DNA of 64,000 bases from Pseudomonadota bacterium (GTDB taxonomy: Bacteria; Desulfobacterota; Desulfovibrionia; Desulfovibrionales; Desulfovibrionaceae): assembly GCA_023403845.1 (NCBI GenBank), contig JAEYDL010000002.1:1-64000 (forward strand), read 5' to 3'. The notes under the pieces are model-generated. The model did no database searches, was not told the DNA's origin, and saw only the letters and a list, made by a program, of their open reading frames with translations. Positions within the stretch are counted from its first letter, which is position 1. Every line of letters begins with the position of its first letter. Positions 27,246 through 36,066 of this stretch are shown in pieces. The translations under genes were made by a program, and so were the position numbers.

Positions 27246-28088
27246 CTATCCATGCCGGATGAATGTGCCGTCCTCAAGTTCCTGAAAGGCCCGAACAAGT
27301 TCTTCTTCGGTGTTCATGACGATGGGGCCTCCCCAGGCGACAGACTCGCGCAGTGGCATGCCGGAAACCAGCACAAAGCGGGCGCCTTCAGGACCGGCGA
27401 ATACGTTGATCTCGTCGCCGTTGCTGAAAAGAACGGCATGGCGTGCCGGCTGGATGGTTCCACCGGTTTCAAAGGCGCAGCTTCCTTCCAGCAGATAGGC
27501 GAACGCCGTATGGTCTGAAGGAACGGGACCGTTCCATGTTCCGTTGGGATTCAGGCTTATGTCGAGAAAGCGCATGTCGACGTAGCCTCCCCGGGCCGCT
27601 CCCTCTATTCCGGTGTTCTCGCCGGCCACGACGGCTACGGAAGCGTCTCCCTGCCGGATTATGGGGATCATGCCCTTCGTAATATTGTGATACTTCGGCG
27701 GAATCATTTTTCGTTCACGGGGCAGATTGATCCATAGCTGAAGGCCCAGCATGTGCGGAGCAAATTTGGGCATTTCCTGATGAAGGATGCCGCTGCCCGC
27801 CGTCATCCACTGGCATTCGCCGTCGTGGATTGTCCCTCTGTTGCCCAGACTGTCTCTGTGTTCGATTTCGCCATGAATAAGATAGGTGAATGTCTCAATT
27901 CCCCGATGAGGATGCATGGGGAAGCCCCTGACGTAGTCGTCAGGATTCCGCGAATCAAAGGCATCAAGCATGAGGAACGGATCGAAATCATGTATGGTCT
28001 GATTGCCGAGAACCCGGACGAGCCGGACGCCTGCCCCGTCTGTTGTCCGATTGCCGGTTATGATTTTGGCTACTGTTCGACAAGTCAT
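27246..28088 (-). CDS. pirin family protein
   Basis: A 280-aa bicupin. MHPHRGIETFTYLIHGE and ILHQEMP supply the three His and one Glu that bind iron in pirins, followed by LGLQLWINLP. YhhW-type pirins can oxidise quercetin in vitro, but the physiological role is uncertain. The gene is alone, with a GGAG site before ATG. Confidence 0.88.
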   Translation of the reverse strand: MTCRTVAKIITGNRTTDGAGVRLVRVLGNQTIHDFDPFLMLDAFDSRNPDDYVRGFPMHPHRGIETFTYLIHGEIEHRDSLGNRGTIHDGECQWMTAGSGILHQEMPKFAPHMLGLQLWINLPRERKMIPPKYHNITKGMIPIIRQGDASVAVVAGENTGIEGAARGGYVDMRFLDISLNPNGTWNGPVPSDHTAFAYLLEGSCAFETGGTIQPARHAVLFSNGDEINVFAGPEGARFVLVSGMPLRESVAWGGPIVMNTEEELVRAFQELEDGTFIRHG

Positions 28089-28364
28089 GAAAGCTCCTTT
28101 TGTTTACATCCGATGTTCGGGGACAAGAAGCTCCAGGTCAATGAAAAGGTTTTTATTTTTTGTGCCTGATTATTCCCTGGATCGGCATGATCGACCAGAA
28201 CGGTGGCGCGGTTTCTGGAATATGGACGCGCCATTGACCACATGCCTTGCGGTAATGCAATAAAGGTAAGGAACAAACGCTGTTGGAATCAGATGAAGAA
28301 AAAGGGTTTGACAGCTTTTGACTCGATGCGTATGCTTCAGCCATAAAATTCAGGGGATACGTTG
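28089..28364. other. intergenic region upstream of the short ORF and TAXI-TRAP genes
   Basis: No gene seen. It holds the pirin promoter and, reading rightward, the promoter of the short ORF. I found no sigma54-type element. Confidence 0.35.
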
Positions 28365-28481
28365 ATGTCGGGTAATGTTTTCGCTAGTGGGCTTCATGCC
28401 GCCATTTTTTCTGCAGATGCCGAAAACTTTTTCGGATTCTATTACTTTATGCAGAAAAAGGGCCGAAAGCTTCTCGCGTGA
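28365..28481 (+). CDS. 38-codon ORF, candidate leader peptide
   Basis: ATG preceded by AGGGGA seven bases upstream opens a 38-residue frame ending in TGA. Residues 21-30 read NFFGFYYFMQ, with six aromatic residues in ten. It is followed after 24 bases by a strong terminator, and the TAXI-TRAP permease starts 26 bases after that. This is the layout of an attenuation leader sensing Phe/Tyr supply. A hairpin CCGAAAA-CT-TTTTCGG overlaps the aromatic codons. I could not find a convincing antiterminator, so it could also be an independent small protein or chance. Confidence 0.45.
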   Translation: MSGNVFASGLHAAIFSADAENFFGFYYFMQKKGRKLLA

Positions 28482-28504
28482 ACCTGTTTCAGGCGTGGAT
28501 GTGT

Positions 28505-28536
28505 GAAGGTCGTGGTCAAAAAGCCACGACCTTTTT
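28505..28536 (+). terminator. intrinsic terminator just upstream of the TAXI-TRAP genes (possible attenuator)
   Basis: AAGGTCGTGG and CCACGACC(TT) pair over an 8-base loop, followed by six Ts. Only 25 bases separate it from the permease ATG at 28562, so it sits in the 5' leader and would block or regulate expression of the transporter. Confidence 0.88.
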
Positions 28537-28561
28537 TGTTTCACTCTGCTGAGAGGAAGAA

Positions 28562-30562
28562 ATGATGAGTATTGAGCGGGAGCCGGCCATGAGTATGACC
28601 GTTGCGGATACGTCGATGCCGACGGCCACAGAAGAGGAGATTGAAAAGGCTCAGGCGCTGGTGGAGGAAAAGGAGAGTGAGTTGCGTTTTCGTCGCTATG
28701 GCGATGGGTTCTGGGGGCGGGCTGTCTCCGCTCTTCTGATTCTGTTTTCCATATTTCAGATGTATGCCTCGCTGACCGGAACCTTTGATGCCATCACCTT
28801 GCGGTCTTGGCACATCATGTTCCTGCTGGTCCTGTCTTTTTTGCTGTATCCCGCCCTGAAGCGGGAAAAGGGGGACCGTCCGCGGCCTACGCTGTTTGAC
28901 GGGGCGTGCATCGTGGCAGGCCTGTTTGCATTCGGTTTTCTGGTCATGAACTATACCGAAATCACGTTGCGCGGCGGTTACTTTCTGCCCATCGATTATA
29001 TGGTGGCAAGCGTGGGCGTGGTCATCTGCTTCGAAATGGCCCGACGGGTGGTGGGCAACCTTGCCTGGCTTGCTTTGGCGTTTATGGTATATAATTTTAT
29101 TGGAGAATATATTCCAGGAGCGTTCGGCCATGCCGGATATACCTGGAATCGCGTCGTCGAGCACATGTTCTGGGGCAGTCAGGGGCTGCTCGGCGTCGGG
29201 GTAGGCGTCTCCGCGACCTATATCTTTCTGTTCGTGCTCTTCGGTGCATTTTTGAAGTTCAGCGGATTCAGCGACTTCATTAATGACCTTGCCCTGACTC
29301 TGGTGGGGCGTACCTCGGGAGGACCGGCCAAGGTCGCCGTCATCGCCAGCGCTCTCATGGGAATGATCAATGGCAGCGCGCTGGCCAATGTGGCCACGAC
29401 GGGAGCCATTACCATCCCTCTCATGAAGAAGACCGGCTACCGCCCGGAGTTTGCCGGTGCGGTTGAGGCCGTCGCATCCACAGGCGGGCAGTTCGCGCCG
29501 CCCATTATGGGGGCGGTTGGTTTCATCATGGCGGAATTTCTCGGCGTATCCTATACTACGGTTATGCTTGCCGCCGCCATTCCTGCTTTTCTCTATTATC
29601 TGACTCTGCTGATGGCCGTGCACTTCGAGGCTAGAAAACTCGGCTTGAAGGGCCTGTCCCGGGAGCATATCCCCGATGCGATGAAGGTCTTGAAGGCGCG
29701 GGGACATCTGTTCATTCCACTGATCTTGCTGCTGGCGCTCATGTTTATGGGGTATACCCCTCTGTACGCCGCGGCTGTCTCCATTTTCGGAACCGTTGCC
29801 GCGTCCTGGTTGTCCAAGGAGACGCGCATGGGGCCGCGGGTCATTCTCAAGGCGCTGGAAGAGGGCGCGCGCGGTGCCGTCGGCGTGGGAGCCGCCTGCG
29901 TCATCATAGGCATCATTATCGGAACCGTCTCGCTTACGGGACTGGGGCTGACCTTCGGCTATGAAGTGCTGCGTTATGTAGGCGAGGGACAACTTTATCT
30001 GGGTGGATTCTTCGTCATGATCATGAGCACCATTCTGGGGATGGGGGTTCCCGGCGTCGCCGCCTATGTCATTGTGGCTGCCGTGGCCGTTCCCGTATTG
30101 ACCGGCGTTGGCGTTTCTTCGCTTGCCGCGCATATGTTCTGCCTGTTCTATGCATGTCTGTCCAACATTACTCCGCCCGTAGCCATGTCTTCCTATGTAG
30201 CGGCTGGCATTGCCCGTTCGGATCAGACCAAAACGTCGCTTATCGCAGTCAGACTGGGACTGACCGGTTTCATCCTGCCATTCTTTTTCCTGAATAATCC
30301 TTTGCTGTTGTACAGCCCGGCCAACAATGGGCTGGAAACCCTGTGGGCATTTATTTCCGCTTCGGTCGGGGTGTGCGCTCTTGCCGCGGGACTGGAGGGC
30401 TGGCTTTTCGGGCGATGCAACATGATTATGCGGACCATGCTGATTGTGGGAGCCGGACTAACGGTGGACCCTGGCCTTTCCACGGATGCAGCCGGCTTTG
30501 TTCTGATCGCCGTCGTTTGTTTGTGGAACAGGAAGACTGCGACGCGTCCGGTGCTCGCCTAG
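28562..30562 (+). CDS. TRAP transporter fused 4TM/12TM permease, TAXI type
   Basis: A 666-aa membrane protein in which DctQ-like and DctM-like parts are fused, as in TAXI-TRAP systems. After an acidic N-terminal tail of about 55 residues come a 4-helix part and a 12-helix part with MINGSALANVATTGAITIPLMKKTGYRPEFAGAVEAVASTGGQFAPPIMG and GMGVPGVAAYVIVA. The start could be either of two adjacent ATGs (28562, 28565); GAGAGGAAG is the ribosome site. The binding protein is the next gene. The substrate is unknown; TAXI systems are associated with glutamate-like and other small acids. Confidence 0.92.
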   Translation: MMSIEREPAMSMTVADTSMPTATEEEIEKAQALVEEKESELRFRRYGDGFWGRAVSALLILFSIFQMYASLTGTFDAITLRSWHIMFLLVLSFLLYPALKREKGDRPRPTLFDGACIVAGLFAFGFLVMNYTEITLRGGYFLPIDYMVASVGVVICFEMARRVVGNLAWLALAFMVYNFIGEYIPGAFGHAGYTWNRVVEHMFWGSQGLLGVGVGVSATYIFLFVLFGAFLKFSGFSDFINDLALTLVGRTSGGPAKVAVIASALMGMINGSALANVATTGAITIPLMKKTGYRPEFAGAVEAVASTGGQFAPPIMGAVGFIMAEFLGVSYTTVMLAAAIPAFLYYLTLLMAVHFEARKLGLKGLSREHIPDAMKVLKARGHLFIPLILLLALMFMGYTPLYAAAVSIFGTVAASWLSKETRMGPRVILKALEEGARGAVGVGAACVIIGIIIGTVSLTGLGLTFGYEVLRYVGEGQLYLGGFFVMIMSTILGMGVPGVAAYVIVAAVAVPVLTGVGVSSLAAHMFCLFYACLSNITPPVAMSSYVAAGIARSDQTKTSLIAVRLGLTGFILPFFFLNNPLLLYSPANNGLETLWAFISASVGVCALAAGLEGWLFGRCNMIMRTMLIVGAGLTVDPGLSTDAAGFVLIAVVCLWNRKTATRPVLA

Positions 30563-30642
30563 TTTTTCAGATGAAAGAGGTCCGGGACGGCGCTGGTCGC
30601 CATCCCGGTGTGTATCAATCATACATCAATGAGGGAATAGCC

Positions 30643-31620
30643 ATGAAAGGAAAGGGTATTGGAGCGGCGTTCGCTGCTTTGGCGTTACTCTGGGGGACCA
30701 TGATGACGCCGGCGCAGGCCGCAGACCACAAGCGCGTGAACATTAGCTTCCCGACCGCCGCCACGACGGGCGCTCTCTATCCGCTCGGCGCGGGAATCGC
30801 GAACCTCTGGAACACCAAACTGCCCTACGTCAGAGCTAATGTGCAGGCTTCCAACGGCGGCATTCAGAATCTGAATCTGCTGAAGGCCGGCAATGCTCAG
30901 GTTTCCTTTGCCGTCTCCAGCATCACCTATGAAGCTCTGAACGGACAGCGCGGCTTCAAGGATCGTGCCTATAAGGACGTCCGCGTGCTGGCCGGATTGT
31001 ATTATAATCCCAACCAGGTCGTGGCCCGAGCCGACAGCAATGTGAAGACGCTGGCGGACTTCAAGGGCAAGAGTTTCGCGCCCGGTTCCGCAGGAGGTAC
31101 GACGGAGGTGGAGTCCCGTATTCATTTTACCGCGGCCGGGCTAAAGTATCCTGATGAACTTAAGGCCCATTTTGTGGGATTCACCGAATCTATCGACCTT
31201 ATGCGCAACAAGCAGCTTGACGGAGTGTGGATCATGGCGGGGATGCCCACCGCTGCCGTGACCGAAATGTGCTCTACGGCTGGCGGACATCTGGTGAACA
31301 TGGATGACGAACTCATCAAAGAGGTGCAGGAACAGTACCCGTGGTACGCCAAGTTTGTCATTCCCGCCGGAACTTATGACAACCAGACCGATCCCATACA
31401 GACTACGGCTGTGAAGATGCTTCTGCTGACGGACGCTTCCATGCCTGAAGACGTAGTGTACGATCTGACCAAAACCTTCTGGGAAAATCTGGATGTGCTC
31501 GGCAAGGCACACGCGGTGGTGAAGACTGTGACTCGCGACATGGCGGTGACGGATCTTTCCGGCATCCCTTTGCATCCGGGCGCGGAAAAATACTATCGTG
31601 AAATAGGATTGGTGAAGTAA
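30643..31620 (+). CDS. TAXI family TRAP solute-binding protein
   Basis: A 325-aa periplasmic binding protein. The ATG at 30643 (after GAGGGAA) gives a signal peptide ending in AQAA; FPTAATTGALYPLGAGIANLW is the TAXI hallmark (T-G-x-Y-P-G-type loop) and GSAGGTTEV follows. It delivers solute to the fused permease 80 bases upstream. If the upstream leader is real, an aromatic amino acid or derivative would be a candidate ligand. Confidence 0.92.
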   Translation: MKGKGIGAAFAALALLWGTMMTPAQAADHKRVNISFPTAATTGALYPLGAGIANLWNTKLPYVRANVQASNGGIQNLNLLKAGNAQVSFAVSSITYEALNGQRGFKDRAYKDVRVLAGLYYNPNQVVARADSNVKTLADFKGKSFAPGSAGGTTEVESRIHFTAAGLKYPDELKAHFVGFTESIDLMRNKQLDGVWIMAGMPTAAVTEMCSTAGGHLVNMDDELIKEVQEQYPWYAKFVIPAGTYDNQTDPIQTTAVKMLLLTDASMPEDVVYDLTKTFWENLDVLGKAHAVVKTVTRDMAVTDLSGIPLHPGAEKYYREIGLVK

Positions 31621-31680
31621 CGCGGAAATCTTTGCATGGGGTAAGACTGCAGCCGGTGCCGCTTCAGGGTACCCGGGATG

Positions 31681-31715
31681 GGGCGGAACGAAGCATTTCG
31701 TTCCGCCCTGTTTTG
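31681..31715 (+). terminator. terminator of the TAXI-TRAP operon
   Basis: GGGCGGAACGAA and TTCGTTCCGCCC form a perfect 12-base stem over GCAT, followed by TGTTTTGT, about 60 bases after the stop codon. Confidence 0.88.
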
Positions 31716-32002
31716 TATGTCCTCGTCAGCCGCATCTCTACGGCTGACGAAGAGCAGCAGAATCTTATCCGGTCGATATGGTTGGGGAGAGCTTTGGATT
31801 TATGGCTTTCAAAGAAAATGCACGTCGGGTTGGCATGCAGTGAATGGTCTGCCCGGAGAAAGCTGAGGAGTCTGGACAGGGAAGACTTGTTTTGACAGGG
31901 AGGAAAAGCATTCTGTCGCGAAGACGCGAACAGCCCTTGGAACCGGCCCATGGCAAACGGTTCTGTTTGCCATGGACCGCCTCGGAACGTCCCCCTGAGG
32001 CA
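31716..32002. other. convergent intergenic region with a hairpin
   Basis: No gene seen. CCATGGCAAAC / GTTTGCCATGG (31948-31975) is a perfect 11-base inverted repeat just past the last gene of the haem operon; it lacks a T run but may mark the end of that transcript. Confidence 0.45.
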
Positions 32003-32368
32003 TCAGGCACAGCAGGTGCCGAAGAGCTGCTCCAGCTCTTCCTTCTGAACTTCCGCGATAAGCTGATCGAGTTGCTTCATCATGTGGTGTTCAGCTTCCG
32101 GCGTGGTATAACTCACGCATTCGCAACGCATGATGCCCTTGGCTCGGACCAGAAGCTCCAGCCGGACTCCCGAATCCAGCAGTTCCAGAGCCATGCAGTG
32201 CGGCCCGCAACTTTCGGCGTGCTTTCTCTGGACGGGGGTGAGCATGTCCTCCTCCAGAGGAAGCCAGTACAGTTTTTCGATATCGGAGGCGAAGCCCATT
32301 TCCGTCAGCTGTTCACCAATATGCGTTACAGTTGTCGGATCAAGTTCATCGACAAGATAGGCGCGCAT
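32003..32368 (-). CDS. Cys-containing protein of unknown function in the hemA operon
   Basis: A 121-aa soluble protein I cannot assign. It has six cysteines in three clusters, CGPHC, CEC and a terminal CC four residues from the end (GTCCA), which suggests metal, haem or cluster binding or a redox role. It begins 35 bases after hemA on the same strand and is probably co-transcribed, so a link to tetrapyrrole or cytochrome assembly is possible. It is otherwise acidic and helical (EAEHHMMKQLDQLIAEVQKEELEQL). Confidence 0.7.
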   Translation of the reverse strand: MRAYLVDELDPTTVTHIGEQLTEMGFASDIEKLYWLPLEEDMLTPVQRKHAESCGPHCMALELLDSGVRLELLVRAKGIMRCECVSYTTPEAEHHMMKQLDQLIAEVQKEELEQLFGTCCA

Positions 32369-32403
32369 GACAAATCCTCTTGCGACTGTCCGCCGGACGT
32401 CGC

Positions 32404-33741
32404 TCAGTTATGGTTAGCATGGCGAAGCTCTCTCCGGTGCGGCGATTCTTCGTCCAGATCATAGACTCTGCGGACAAGCTCAATGTTGCGGGTTGGGTCC
32501 CCATGGGTTTCCTTCAGAAAGGCGATGGGTTCATGAGACAGCTTGCGCACCAGCGACTTGAGCATGGTTTCCAGAGCATCCCGTGTTTCATCTGAAACGG
32601 GTCCCAGGCGTTTCAGCGTGCGGGCCAGCTCCTCCTGTGCATGATTTTCGAAATGCTGCAGCAGATCGACGATGGTCGGCTGAAGCGCCAGGGAATCAAG
32701 CCATGCGTTGAAGGCTCGCACTTCCTCCTGTACGATGGCTTCCGCCTTTGCGGCTTCCACCCTCCGATGGGCAAGATTTTCCTCCACAACCTCCTTGAGG
32801 TCGTCGATATCGTACAGATAGACGCTGTCCAGGTTGTTTACGTCGGGATCTATATCCCGGGGGACGGCGATATCAATGAAAAACATGGGCCTGTACTTGC
32901 GTCGTTTGAGTACGTTGCGGATGTCTCTGGCCCGGATGATCGCTTCGGGCGATCCGGTAGAACTAATGACGATATCCACATCAACGAGGCGTTCGATCAT
33001 CTGATCGAAGGGAATTGCTTCGCCGTGAAACTGGGTCGCCAGCTCCTTGGCCCGTTCATAGGTCCGGTTAGTGACCTGAACTGTGCGGATCCCGGCCTGA
33101 ATAAGGTGTGTGGCCGCCAGTTCCGCCATTTCTCCGGCCCCGATCAGCATGGCCTGATGTTGCCCCATGTCGCCGAAAATGCGCTTGGCCAGCTCCACGG
33201 CGGCATAACTGATGGATACTGCGCTCGCGGCAATGCCCGTTTCAGTACGGACTCGTTTGGCCACTGAAAAGGATTTGTGCAGCAGTCGATTGATGATGAT
33301 ACGGGTGGTCCCGGCCTGTGTGGCCTTACGATAGGCGTCCTTGAGCTGCCCGAGAATCTGGGGTTCGCCCAGAACCATGGAGTCCAGACTTGAGGCCACT
33401 GTGAACAGATGCTCTATCGCCGCTTCGTCCTTGTGCACATAGACGTAGGGCGTCAGCTCCGAAGCGCTGTGCCCTCTGGCTCTGGCCCAAGCGTCGATCA
33501 CAAGCTCTTCGACGTTTCCCTTGCCGACTGCCAGAATTTCCACACGGTTACAGGTGGACAGGATCAGAACCTCATTAAGTTGCGATTCTTCACTGGACTG
33601 TTTCAGAGGACAGCCCGGTCGGGGGTGCAGAGGAATGGCCCAGCTTTCACGGGAACAGTGATCGGTCAGGGCGAATCTTTCCCGGACCTCAACGCCAGCA
33701 GTACGGTAATTGAGACCGATAAGGTAAATTTGTTGTTCCAT
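32404..33741 (-). CDS. hemA: glutamyl-tRNA reductase
   Basis: First enzyme of tetrapyrrole synthesis by the C5 route, reducing Glu-tRNA(Glu) to glutamate-1-semialdehyde. The catalytic Cys is in ILSTCNRVEI; GEPQILGQLKDAYRKA and the NADPH-domain segment AMLIGAGEMAELAATHLIQAG are conserved, followed by the dimerisation helices. The 445-aa length is normal, with about 20 residues inserted before the active site. It sits downstream of the ccsA-like and sirohaem genes. Confidence 0.96.
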   Translation of the reverse strand: MEQQIYLIGLNYRTAGVEVRERFALTDHCSRESWAIPLHPRPGCPLKQSSEESQLNEVLILSTCNRVEILAVGKGNVEELVIDAWARARGHSASELTPYVYVHKDEAAIEHLFTVASSLDSMVLGEPQILGQLKDAYRKATQAGTTRIIINRLLHKSFSVAKRVRTETGIAASAVSISYAAVELAKRIFGDMGQHQAMLIGAGEMAELAATHLIQAGIRTVQVTNRTYERAKELATQFHGEAIPFDQMIERLVDVDIVISSTGSPEAIIRARDIRNVLKRRKYRPMFFIDIAVPRDIDPDVNNLDSVYLYDIDDLKEVVEENLAHRRVEAAKAEAIVQEEVRAFNAWLDSLALQPTIVDLLQHFENHAQEELARTLKRLGPVSDETRDALETMLKSLVRKLSHEPIAFLKETHGDPTRNIELVRRVYDLDEESPHRRELRHANHN

Positions 33742-33753
33742 GATCGACGTGGC

Positions 33754-34587
33754 TCAACTGGGGATGATCAAAAAATTGTGATGGGAGGGGAGCGCCAAAT
33801 TCACCACGATCAGTGAAAGAGCGCAGAAAAGAAACACAGCGACGGCGAGCTGGGCGGGCCTTCGTCCCTGACGTCCTTGTGCGAAGCGCTGGTGGAAAAG
33901 CCAGGCGTACAGTCCCCAGGCGATAAGTGAAACAAGTTCCTTGGGATCGCCGGACAAAAGCGTTCCCCAGCTTAGCCGGGCTGAAACAAAGCCGAACAGA
34001 ATGCCGATGGAAAAAAGGGGGAACCCGACTGTAGTGGCGATTTCGTTGATACGATCCAGAGAGGCCAGGGCAGGCAGGTCTTTCTGGAATCCCGTCATCC
34101 TGTTTTTCGATTTGATTGTACGTTCCTGCATCAGGAACAGCACTCCCGCGCCGAAGGCCAGAGCCATCAGGCCGATACTGATGAAAATCGTGCCGATATG
34201 GATGGTGAAGGTCATGCCCGAAAGCGAAGAAGGAAGCGGTACGTCGGCATGTCGCAGAAGGAGAGCCGCCAGAAAGGCCAGCAGGGCCACGGGGGCGACC
34301 ACCAGCAGCAGTGCCTCGTAGCGGTAGCGGATCCATGCTATAAGCCCGCTCAGGGTAATGCACCATGCAAGCAGAAGCATGTAGGCGGATCGTGGCAGTC
34401 CCGCAAAGCCGTTGGCCCAGAGAGTGCTCCCCAGCAAAAATGTATGAGCCGCAAATGCGATTACCGTCAGCCACAGAGCCGTACGTTTGAGCCAGTTCCG
34501 GCGGGCCAGAATCCCGGCCACCACGGCCACGGCTCCAAGGGCGTACAGATGAATGGCCAGAACCGGCAGCAGTTCAGGCAAGGTCAT
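33754..34587 (-). CDS. CcsA/HemX-like cytochrome c assembly membrane protein
   Basis: A 277-aa protein with eight or so membrane segments, of the CcmC/CcsA haem-handling superfamily in its HemX-type short form. The family segment GDPKELVSLIAWGLYAWLFHQRF is present together with conserved His residues (HIGTIFISIG). It overlaps the upstream sirohaem gene by 14 bases and lies 12 bases before hemA. It probably handles haem or tunes HemA; which is not decided by sequence. Confidence 0.85.
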   Translation of the reverse strand: MTLPELLPVLAIHLYALGAVAVVAGILARRNWLKRTALWLTVIAFAAHTFLLGSTLWANGFAGLPRSAYMLLLAWCITLSGLIAWIRYRYEALLLVVAPVALLAFLAALLLRHADVPLPSSLSGMTFTIHIGTIFISIGLMALAFGAGVLFLMQERTIKSKNRMTGFQKDLPALASLDRINEIATTVGFPLFSIGILFGFVSARLSWGTLLSGDPKELVSLIAWGLYAWLFHQRFAQGRQGRRPAQLAVAVFLFCALSLIVVNLALPSHHNFLIIPS

Positions 34588-35248
34588 GCAGCAACTCCGT
34601 AATGTGAGAATGCAGTTCTTCCGGCAACAATGCCTTGAGGAGAAGTTCGCACCGTTTTTCGTCTCGCTGTTGCAGGGCTTCGGCGAGAGGGGAATAGGTC
34701 AGACTTCGGAAGAGAGCCGTATTCTGCCCTGACTCGCGGCGCAAGGCAAGAACCAGAGGCCGGAGACGCGTCAAAAGTTCGGCGAGGCCGTCATAACGGT
34801 CCCCAAGCCATGTCTCAAGTTCATTCCTGATACGGCGGGCAAGAGCGGGGCTGCCTCCTTCTGTAGACAGGGCCAGCGACAGATTTTCACGTTCTATGCA
34901 GGCCGGGACGATGAAAGTGCTTTCTCTCCGGCTGTCCGCGACATTGCAGAGTATCCCGAGGTCGGCGCAGCGAGCGGCTACGGATGCATTGACGGAACGA
35001 TTTCCCGTTGCGGCAAAGACGAGGGTTCGCCCTTCGCAGTCCGAAGGGAGGAAGGAACGTCTGACCAGCACAACGCAGGGGTGGACCGCCAGCCGCAGAC
35101 ATTCCGCCGAGGGAACAGGATCGACGACGAGAATCTCGAGCGGTTCGGCACGGAGCAGACCCTCAATCTTGCGGGTGCCCACAGCTCCGGCTCCGACGAT
35201 GAGGCATCTGCTTGCGGACAGATCCATGAATATTGGATAACTGGACAT
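34574..35248 (-). CDS. precorrin-2 dehydrogenase / sirohydrochlorin ferrochelatase (CysG N-domain, Met8-like)
   Basis: A 224-aa protein beginning YPIFMDLSASRCLIVGAGAVGTRKIEGLL, the NAD-binding start of Met8/CysG-N. EGGSPALARRIRNELE is the second conserved segment. It makes sirohydrochlorin or sirohaem, needed by dissimilatory sulfite reductase. First gene of the haem operon. Confidence 0.9.
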   Translation of the reverse strand: MSSYPIFMDLSASRCLIVGAGAVGTRKIEGLLRAEPLEILVVDPVPSAECLRLAVHPCVVLVRRSFLPSDCEGRTLVFAATGNRSVNASVAARCADLGILCNVADSRRESTFIVPACIERENLSLALSTEGGSPALARRIRNELETWLGDRYDGLAELLTRLRPLVLALRRESGQNTALFRSLTYSPLAEALQQRDEKRCELLLKALLPEELHSHITELLHDLA

Positions 35249-35423
35249 GGTGTTCTCCAGGGCATGGCGGTGTTGTCTTTTGAGGGACCGCGTCGTATTT
35301 CTGGAGACTCCATGCCGACGCCTCCGGATGGACCACAGGGGACCCCGGAAAGGAGAAAGTTCCCTCCGCGTTATGTATTTATACAGATTTTACAGGCTAG
35401 TTTCAACATGCTGAGGGAATTTC

Positions 35424-35876
35424 ATGCTCAGATCCTTTAGAGAGGAAGATACCGAGACCGTGGTGGCCATTTGGCTGGAAGCGTCTCTTCAGGCACATGG
35501 TTTTATTGACGGCAAGTATTGGAGGGCCAGAGCGCAGGACATGCGGACCCTCTATCTGCCACTGAGTGATGTGATCGTTTCCGTGAATGAAACAACGGGA
35601 GAAGTTGAAGGATTCATGGCTTTCGTTGATGACTTTCTCGCCGCCCTGTTCGTCGGCCCGGAGCATCAACGGAAGGGAATCGGCACCAGACTGCTTGACG
35701 TTGCAAAGAAAATTCATCCGGACATGGAATTGTCCGTCTATGCGCAGAATACGCGTGCCCGTACATTTTATGAGAGACACGGCTTCAGGATGGTTTCCCG
35801 GAGAGTGGAAGACGCCACCGGACAGTTGGAGCTGGTTATGCGCCGACGCCCCATGCGGATATGCGAGAGTATGTAA
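35424..35876 (+). CDS. GNAT family N-acetyltransferase
   Basis: A 150-aa acetyltransferase with acetyl-CoA motif A VGPEHQRKGIGTRLL and motif B ARTFYERHGFRMV. It most resembles the YjaB/small-molecule group; the substrate is unknown. Stands alone; a perfect inverted repeat follows at 35927-35946. Confidence 0.88.
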   Translation: MLRSFREEDTETVVAIWLEASLQAHGFIDGKYWRARAQDMRTLYLPLSDVIVSVNETTGEVEGFMAFVDDFLAALFVGPEHQRKGIGTRLLDVAKKIHPDMELSVYAQNTRARTFYERHGFRMVSRRVEDATGQLELVMRRRPMRICESM

Positions 35877-35926
35877 AATCATCTTGCAGCTCGTTTAACC
35901 GCATCCTTTTCTCCAGTTGATGTTTT

Positions 35927-35946
35927 GAAAAGGAAAGTTCCTTTTC
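35927..35946. repeat. inverted repeat downstream of the GNAT gene
   Basis: GAAAAGGAA and TTCCTTTTC, perfect 9-base arms separated by AG. The T run lies within the arm, so it could work as a weak terminator. Confidence 0.4.
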
Positions 35947-36066
35947 ATGCCGTTTGAATGTACGCCATTATTTCAATACAACTTTTTTGTATGAAAAGAC
36001 TTGGTCAGTTATACTTGGAGTCGGTACATACCCCCTCCGGGGAAGTTGAGGTTCTTCAGTTCCATA

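Noticed and set aside
28541..30133. 530-codon minus-strand frame opposite the TAXI-TRAP permease
   Set aside because: Low-complexity His/Gln/Gly/Asp composition typical of the antisense of a membrane protein gene.
31948..31975. Perfect 11-base inverted repeat called as a strong terminator
   Set aside because: It lacks a T run on either strand, so I list it only as a hairpin at the end of the haem operon.
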